Shown here one piece after another: positions 59,995-64,000 of a DNA stretch of 64,000 nucleotides. The position numbers and the translations under genes are program-made. The notes under the pieces were generated by a model that saw only the letters and a list, made by a program, of their open reading frames with translations, was not told where the DNA came from and made no database searches. How positions within the stretch are numbered: position 1 is the first letter of the stretch; the number at the start of each line of letters is the position of its first letter. Source of the stretch: Shewanella baltica. GTDB lineage: Bacteria > Pseudomonadota > Gammaproteobacteria > Enterobacterales > Shewanellaceae. The DNA is taken from the NCBI RefSeq assembly GCF_900456975.1, contig NZ_UGYM01000002.1:2108001-2172000 (forward strand), given 5' to 3'.

Positions 59995-60747
59995 ATGACA
60001 ATTGAACAAAATAAGAATCGTCGTCCTGCCGCTAGCGGATGCACAATCCATTGTCACGATTGCAGTATGGGTACCCTTTGTATTCCTTTTACCCTCAATG
60101 CAAGTGAGCTAGATCAGCTCGATGATATTATTGAGCGTAAAAAACCGATCCAAAAAGGCGAGCAAATTTTTAAATCGGGTGATGCGTTAAAATCCCTGTT
60201 TGCGATCCGCTCTGGCACCATCAAAAGTTACACTATTACCGAGCAAGGCGATGAGCAGATCACCGGCTTCCACTTAGCGGGTGATGTGATTGGTTTTGAC
60301 GGTATCCACGCCCAGTTGCACCAGAGTTTTGCACAGGCACTCGAAACCTCTATGGTCTGTGAAATCCCCTTTAATATCCTCGATGAACTTTCAGGCACTA
60401 TGCCTAAATTGCGTCAGCAGATCATGCGCCTGATGAGCAATGAGATCATGAGCGATCAAGAAATGATCCTGCTACTCAGCAAGAAAAATGCTGAAGAACG
60501 TCTGGCAGCCTTTATCAGTAATCTGGCTAATCGTTTTGGTAGCCGTGGCTTCTCGCCCAAAGAATTCCGCTTAACCATGACCCGCGGTGACATTGGTAAT
60601 TATCTCGGTTTGACCGTAGAGACCATCAGTCGCTTACTTGGGCGTTTCCAAAAATCAGGCTTGATTGAAGTTAAGGGTAAGTACATTACTATCCTCGACT
60701 CGCAAGAGCTGAATCTGTTAGCGGGTAATTCGCGCATAGCGAGATAG
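59995..60747 (+). CDS. etrA: Electron transport regulator EtrA (FNR family)
   Basis: This 250-residue oxygen-sensing activator has N-terminal cysteines [14 protein letters not shown] and a fourth in SMVCEIP that would hold a 4Fe-4S cluster. A cyclic-nucleotide-type beta barrel, a long dimer helix and a DNA-reading helix follow ([13 protein letters not shown], with E-x2-S-R for TTGAT boxes). The ATG at 59995 ([10 protein letters not shown]) is the usual start, and a TTG four codons earlier is ignored. It lies beside the cco genes and before uspE, as fnr and uspE do in E. coli. Confidence 0.95.
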   Translation: MTIEQNKNRRPAASGCTIHCHDCSMGTLCIPFTLNASELDQLDDIIERKKPIQKGEQIFKSGDALKSLFAIRSGTIKSYTITEQGDEQITGFHLAGDVIGFDGIHAQLHQSFAQALETSMVCEIPFNILDELSGTMPKLRQQIMRLMSNEIMSDQEMILLLSKKNAEERLAAFISNLANRFGSRGFSPKEFRLTMTRGDIGNYLGLTVETISRLLGRFQKSGLIEVKGKYITILDSQELNLLAGNSRIAR

Positions 60748-60933
60748 TTCACCGCAAGAGTGTTTGCTGCAATAAAGTTGAGTGCAGCATAATAGTTAAG
60801 TGCAAGAGAGTTACGCGCTAGGTCCTTGTCATTAATGGCAAGAACAATTCAGTTGAAAAACTGGGACTGGCTAGACATGTCATGCAGATTAAGGCATGAT
60901 TTTTAAGCGAGTTTTAATCAATTTCGAATGAGT

Positions 60934-60947
60934 TTGATCTAGAACAA
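60934..60947. promoter_or_regulatory. Imperfect FNR-type box before uspE
   Basis: TTGATCTAGAACAA differs from TTGAT-N4-ATCAA at one position. It lies 58 bases before the uspE start, so EtrA control of uspE is plausible. Confidence 0.55.
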
Positions 60948-61005
60948 TACAGCTAACTGCCAAAGGCTCATGATGATATTGAGCCTATGACTAAAGGAAC
61001 CTCCC

Positions 61006-61938
61006 ATGAAGGATTATCAAAAAATACTGGTTGTGGTTGACCCTACCACAGAGAATCAAGTTGCCCTCGCACGAGCGGTGACCTTGGCCAGTAAATGCAA
61101 CGCTCAAGTCACTGTGTTTCTTTCTATCTTCGACTTTTCCTATGAGATGACTTCGATTCTGTCGAATCAAGAGCGCGAAGCCATGCGCCAAGGCGTCATA
61201 GATCAACGTCTCGCTTGGATCCAAGACTTACTCGCCGCTTACACTCATCTGCAACTCAATATTGATACCCAAGTCATTTGGCATAACCGCCCCTTCGAAA
61301 GCATTATTAATCATGCAATTTCAGGACAATACGATTTGATTGTTAAAGGCACCCATGCCCATGACAAACTCAAAGCGGTGATCTTCACCCCAACCGATTG
61401 GCATTTAATGCGTAAAGCACCTGTGCCTGTGTTGATGGTGAAAGCCCATGACTGGCCAGCAGCGGGAAAAATCCTTTGCGCTGTGAATGTGGCAACCGAA
61501 GATACCGATCATCAAATGCTTAACGGTAAAATCATCGAGCATGCAAAAGATTTAGCGGATAAGTTCTCTGCCGAAGTGCATTTAGTCAATGGCTATCCCG
61601 GCACGCCGGTAAACTTAGCCATTGAATTACCAGACTTTGATGCCCAGTCCTACAACGAAACCATTCGCATGCAGCATGAGCAACGCGTGAGTTACCTTGC
61701 TGGCGCTTATGATATCGATCCAAATCATTGCCATGTGAAAGAAGGTTTGCCAGAGGATGTGATCCCTGAGCTTGCTGAAAAACTCGATGCCGAATTAGTG
61801 ATCTTAGGCACTGTCGGTCGCACCGGATTTTCAGCAGCACTGATTGGAAATACTGCAGAGCATGTTATTGATAGTATCAACTGCGATTTACTGGCCATCA
61901 AACCTGACGGCTACAAATCACCGTTAGAAGAAGCCTAA
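61006..61938 (+). CDS. uspE: Universal stress protein UspE
   Basis: The 310-residue cytoplasmic protein has two tandem Usp domains (about 1-150 and 155-305). The second ends with VILGTVGRTGFSAALIGNTAEHVI, the nucleotide-binding G-x2-G-x9-G-(S/T/N) pattern. It starts MKDYQKILVVVDPT. A good AAAGGAACCTCCC stretch precedes the ATG. It follows etrA as uspE follows fnr in E. coli. Confidence 0.92.
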   Translation: MKDYQKILVVVDPTTENQVALARAVTLASKCNAQVTVFLSIFDFSYEMTSILSNQEREAMRQGVIDQRLAWIQDLLAAYTHLQLNIDTQVIWHNRPFESIINHAISGQYDLIVKGTHAHDKLKAVIFTPTDWHLMRKAPVPVLMVKAHDWPAAGKILCAVNVATEDTDHQMLNGKIIEHAKDLADKFSAEVHLVNGYPGTPVNLAIELPDFDAQSYNETIRMQHEQRVSYLAGAYDIDPNHCHVKEGLPEDVIPELAEKLDAELVILGTVGRTGFSAALIGNTAEHVIDSINCDLLAIKPDGYKSPLEEA

Positions 61939-61983
61939 GCGATACGCGGCACTTTACCCCGCCAAAGATAGCTGGAATAATAC

Positions 61984-62015
61984 GCGCCCTGAAACTGAGT
62001 TACTGGGCGCTTTTT
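61984..62015 (+). terminator. Terminator of uspE
   Basis: GCGCCC (61984-61989) and GGGCGC (62005-62010) form a stem with extra inner pairing, followed by TTTTTTAT. It lies directly ahead of the first in-frame ATG of ttcA, which argues for the later start of that gene. Confidence 0.85.
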
Positions 62016-62052
62016 TATGCTTGAAGCTATATCTGAAGTTACGGCAAATCCT

Positions 62053-62985
62053 ATGTCTGAAGAATTATCAAAAAAACACACTACCCGTCTGAATAAATTA
62101 CAGAAACGTCTGCGTCGTGAAGTAGGTAGCGCAATCGCCGATTACAATATGATTGAAGATGGCGATAAGATCATGTGCTGCCTCAGTGGCGGTAAAGACA
62201 GCTATGCGATGCTCGATATTTTGATGAATCTGCAGCAACGCGCGCCCATTCAGTTTGAAATCATTGCGGTTAATTTAGATCAGAAGCAACCCGGCTTTCC
62301 TGAGCATGTGCTGCCCGCCTATTTAGAAAAGCTCAATGTGCCTTATCACATCCTCGAGAAAGACACTTACTCGATAGTGAAAGATAAAATCCCTGAAGGT
62401 AAAACTACCTGCTCCCTGTGCTCTCGCCTACGCCGCGGTACGCTCTATGGCTTTGCCCAGCGCATCGGCGCCACTAAAATCGCCCTAGGCCACCATAGGG
62501 ATGACATTATCGAGACCTTGTTCTTGAACATGTTCTTTGGCGGCAAGATGAAAGCTATGCCGCCAAAGCTACTGTCGGATGATGGCGCTAATGTGGTCAT
62601 TCGCCCTCTGGCCTATTGCCGTGAAAAAGATCTCGAAGAATATGCCAACTTAAGAGAATTCCCGATCATCCCTTGTAACTTGTGTGGCTCGCAGGAAAAC
62701 TTAAAGCGCGCCGCAGTCAAAGACATGCTTAATCAGTGGGATAGACAGTACCCTGGTCGTATTGAAACGATTTTCACCGCCATGCAAAACACCGCACCAT
62801 CACAGGGTGTTGACCTTGAGCAGTTCGACTTTGTGTCTCTAACGCGTGACCCTAACGCGCCTATGCGTGGTGATGTTGCCGAAGCCAATCTACCCGCATT
62901 CGATTTCCTGGATATCGCCAACAGCGGCCGTATCGATTTGGATGCGGCAAAACGCATTGATATCGTTAACACTTATGAAGTCTAA
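62053..62985 (+). CDS. ttcA: tRNA 2-thiocytidine biosynthesis protein TtcA
   Basis: TtcA thiolates C32 of certain tRNAs using ATP and a Fe-S cluster. The 310-residue product has the PP-loop SGGKDSYAM (near residue 46) and the cysteine pairs CSLCSR and CNLCGS that hold the cluster. An ATG at 62017 is in frame but overlaps the T-run of the uspE terminator. The ATG at 62053 (MSEELSKKH) gives the usual N-terminus and length, so it is chosen despite a weak ribosome site. Confidence 0.92.
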   Translation: MSEELSKKHTTRLNKLQKRLRREVGSAIADYNMIEDGDKIMCCLSGGKDSYAMLDILMNLQQRAPIQFEIIAVNLDQKQPGFPEHVLPAYLEKLNVPYHILEKDTYSIVKDKIPEGKTTCSLCSRLRRGTLYGFAQRIGATKIALGHHRDDIIETLFLNMFFGGKMKAMPPKLLSDDGANVVIRPLAYCREKDLEEYANLREFPIIPCNLCGSQENLKRAAVKDMLNQWDRQYPGRIETIFTAMQNTAPSQGVDLEQFDFVSLTRDPNAPMRGDVAEANLPAFDFLDIANSGRIDLDAAKRIDIVNTYEV

Positions 62986-63060
62986 CTCAGGCTGAATTTA
63001 GCGCCCTAGTCAGTAAAACAAGTTAACCCAACCAAGGTATGCAAGATAAATTAGCTAAAC

Positions 63061-63091
63061 AAAAATGCCCACATTAAGTGGGCATTTTTAT
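63061..63091. terminator. Bidirectional terminator after ttcA
   Basis: AAAAATGCCCAC (63061-63072) and GTGGGCATTTTT (63078-63089) form a 12-bp stem with A and T tracts on both sides. It serves ttcA and possibly the convergent DUF2987-type gene. Confidence 0.9.
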
Positions 63092-63185
63092 GGCTACAAA
63101 ATAAGTTAAGACTGCCGACACTATCTTTTAGCCCGTGCTTCTGAATCGATTATTTCAAGATGTCAATTCAACGAGGCAAAGAGGG

Positions 63186-63815
63186 TCACTTCACCCAAGG
63201 ACTCAACACTAATGGCTGAGCACTGAAGCTTAGCGTAGTGATGTTTTCAAGCTCATTCGCAGCTAATTTATAACTGCCCTTAACGGCTTGTTCACGGCCA
63301 TTAAGGTGTACATACACTTCTTGCTCGGGTTGGAATTCAAAGTTAAGGCCGGCAATGGACTCCCTAAAATAACGCATCGGGAAGCCTTGCATGGCGCCAA
63401 GCAGCGTGTCCATTTCGGTCACAATTTGCTGTAAACGCGCTTTATCGTACTCGGCTAATGTCTGCTTAGCTCTGACTTGCATCGCGATAGCGCATCCCTC
63501 AGCACTGCCAGCAAAATTGAGATTAACCAAGGCACGCTGATCTTTTAAATCATCATCTAAGGGAATAAATAACCGCTGAGCATAGGTATACGTCAGTGGC
63601 GTTGAGGTTTTTTCACTGGAAATAGAACCGCTTTGGATCAAACAGTTCTTTTGCATTGGAACACTAAAAGCCACTTCTACGAGTTGATAACCGCCCTTGT
63701 TGACTTGTTTTAATCTATCATAAAAACCTTTATATTCAAGGGATACAGTTTCAGCAGCGGCGCTAGTGGCCAGTAAACAGAGGCCACTAAACAACAGTTT
63801 TTTATACATCGACAT
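63186..63815 (-). CDS. DUF2987-type periplasmic protein
   Basis: The 209-residue product has a signal peptide (MSMYKKLLFSGLCLLATSAAA, cleaved before ETVSLEYKG). The mature domain has YQLVEVAFSVPM and a C-terminal beta-rich part with a late PLVLSPWVK. It resembles the DUF2987 family common in Shewanella and Vibrio, whose function is unknown. Its start overlaps the end of the upstream minus-strand gene by 14 bases, indicating one operon. Confidence 0.75.
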   Translation of the reverse strand: MSMYKKLLFSGLCLLATSAAAETVSLEYKGFYDRLKQVNKGGYQLVEVAFSVPMQKNCLIQSGSISSEKTSTPLTYTYAQRLFIPLDDDLKDQRALVNLNFAGSAEGCAIAMQVRAKQTLAEYDKARLQQIVTEMDTLLGAMQGFPMRYFRESIAGLNFEFQPEQEVYVHLNGREQAVKGSYKLAANELENITTLSFSAQPLVLSPWVK

Positions 63816-64000
63816 TCACCAAATATTTTTCATTATGACGTAACATATCAAGCAGCTCATCAATATAAGCTTCTTGTCTTTCAGAATAATTCACGAGTCC
63901 ATAAATCAATTGATCCGCTGTCGGCTCTAGCTCCTGTGAGCGTAAATCGGCACGGATAGAACGAAATAGCGCATAGGCTGTATTGGAATTTAAATTGCGC
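63802..64000 (-). CDS. C-terminal end of an unknown protein (cut by the window edge)
   Basis: The frame reads in from the right edge for 66 residues, including NTAYALFRSIRADLRSQ and QLIYGLVNYSERQEAYIDEL, and ends NVDV at a TAA (63804-63802). It is helical and polar. The family is not recognised from this piece. It overlaps the start of the DUF2987-type gene by 14 bases. Confidence 0.75.
   Translation of the reverse strand, partial: RNLNSNTAYALFRSIRADLRSQELEPTADQLIYGLVNYSERQEAYIDELLDMLRHNEKYLVNVDV

Overview
The window is a stretch of a Shewanella-type gammaproteobacterial chromosome. The reasons are the near-textbook EtrA (FNR) protein, the ccoNOQP to etrA to uspE to ttcA order, the tusDCBE genes beside a YccA/Bax1-I gene, and the trxB, ald/lrp, ftsK, lolA, rarA, crcB, serS order.

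Left core (1-26298): norM and ribE are divergent. They are followed by small cysteine-rich and exported proteins, then the translation cluster thrS-infC-rpmI-rplT. This cluster has an anticodon-like hairpin before thrS and an AUA start on infC. Next come trxB, ald and lrp (divergent), ftsK-lolA-rarA-crcB-serS, tusDCBE, a Bax1-I gene, punR and punC (divergent), tRNA-Ser(UGA), a MATE exporter with an overlapping unknown gene, a decayed ricin-like lectin gene and a TSUP transporter.

Mobile island (about 26300-50225), inserted between the TSUP gene and an HD-GYP gene. It is layered. An AT-rich left zone holds a transposon-end-like repeat. A lipoprotein gene follows, then an IS4-type transposase relic fused to a decayed group II intron. 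That intron carries an IS3 element with an ATG target duplication. The left inverted repeat of the IS3 element was itself hit by an IS1111-type (IS110 family) element. The non-coding 3' part of the IS1111 element contains four short guide-like segments that match the two halves of its own target and the two halves of its own circle junction, in the order expected for a bridge (seeker) RNA. Next comes a minus-strand integron cassette array with several attC sites, one of them occupied by an intact group IIC intron. An IS91-type element with its own tyrosine recombinase follows, then a SOS-box-bearing block that may be the remains of the integron platform. A Tn7-like operon tnsA-tnsB-tnsC-tniQ comes next. 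Its tnsB is split by a second IS3 element with a 3-bp duplication, and its tniQ is stopped by an in-frame 69-bp palindrome made of transposon-end sequence. After that come repeated 20-bp motifs that look like TnsB sites around a gene of unknown function, a tyrosine integrase and a small Cys-rich gene.

Right core (50388-64000): an HD-GYP response regulator, a lipoprotein, the cbb3 oxidase operon ccoNOQP behind a perfect FNR-type box, its assembly genes (ccoH, ccoI, ccoS and a TauE/SafE-type protein), etrA, uspE, ttcA, a DUF2987-type protein and the end of one more gene. The respiratory part forms a unit: EtrA is encoded beside the oxidase operon whose promoter carries its likely operator.

All function calls come from reading the translations and motifs. 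No database search was possible.
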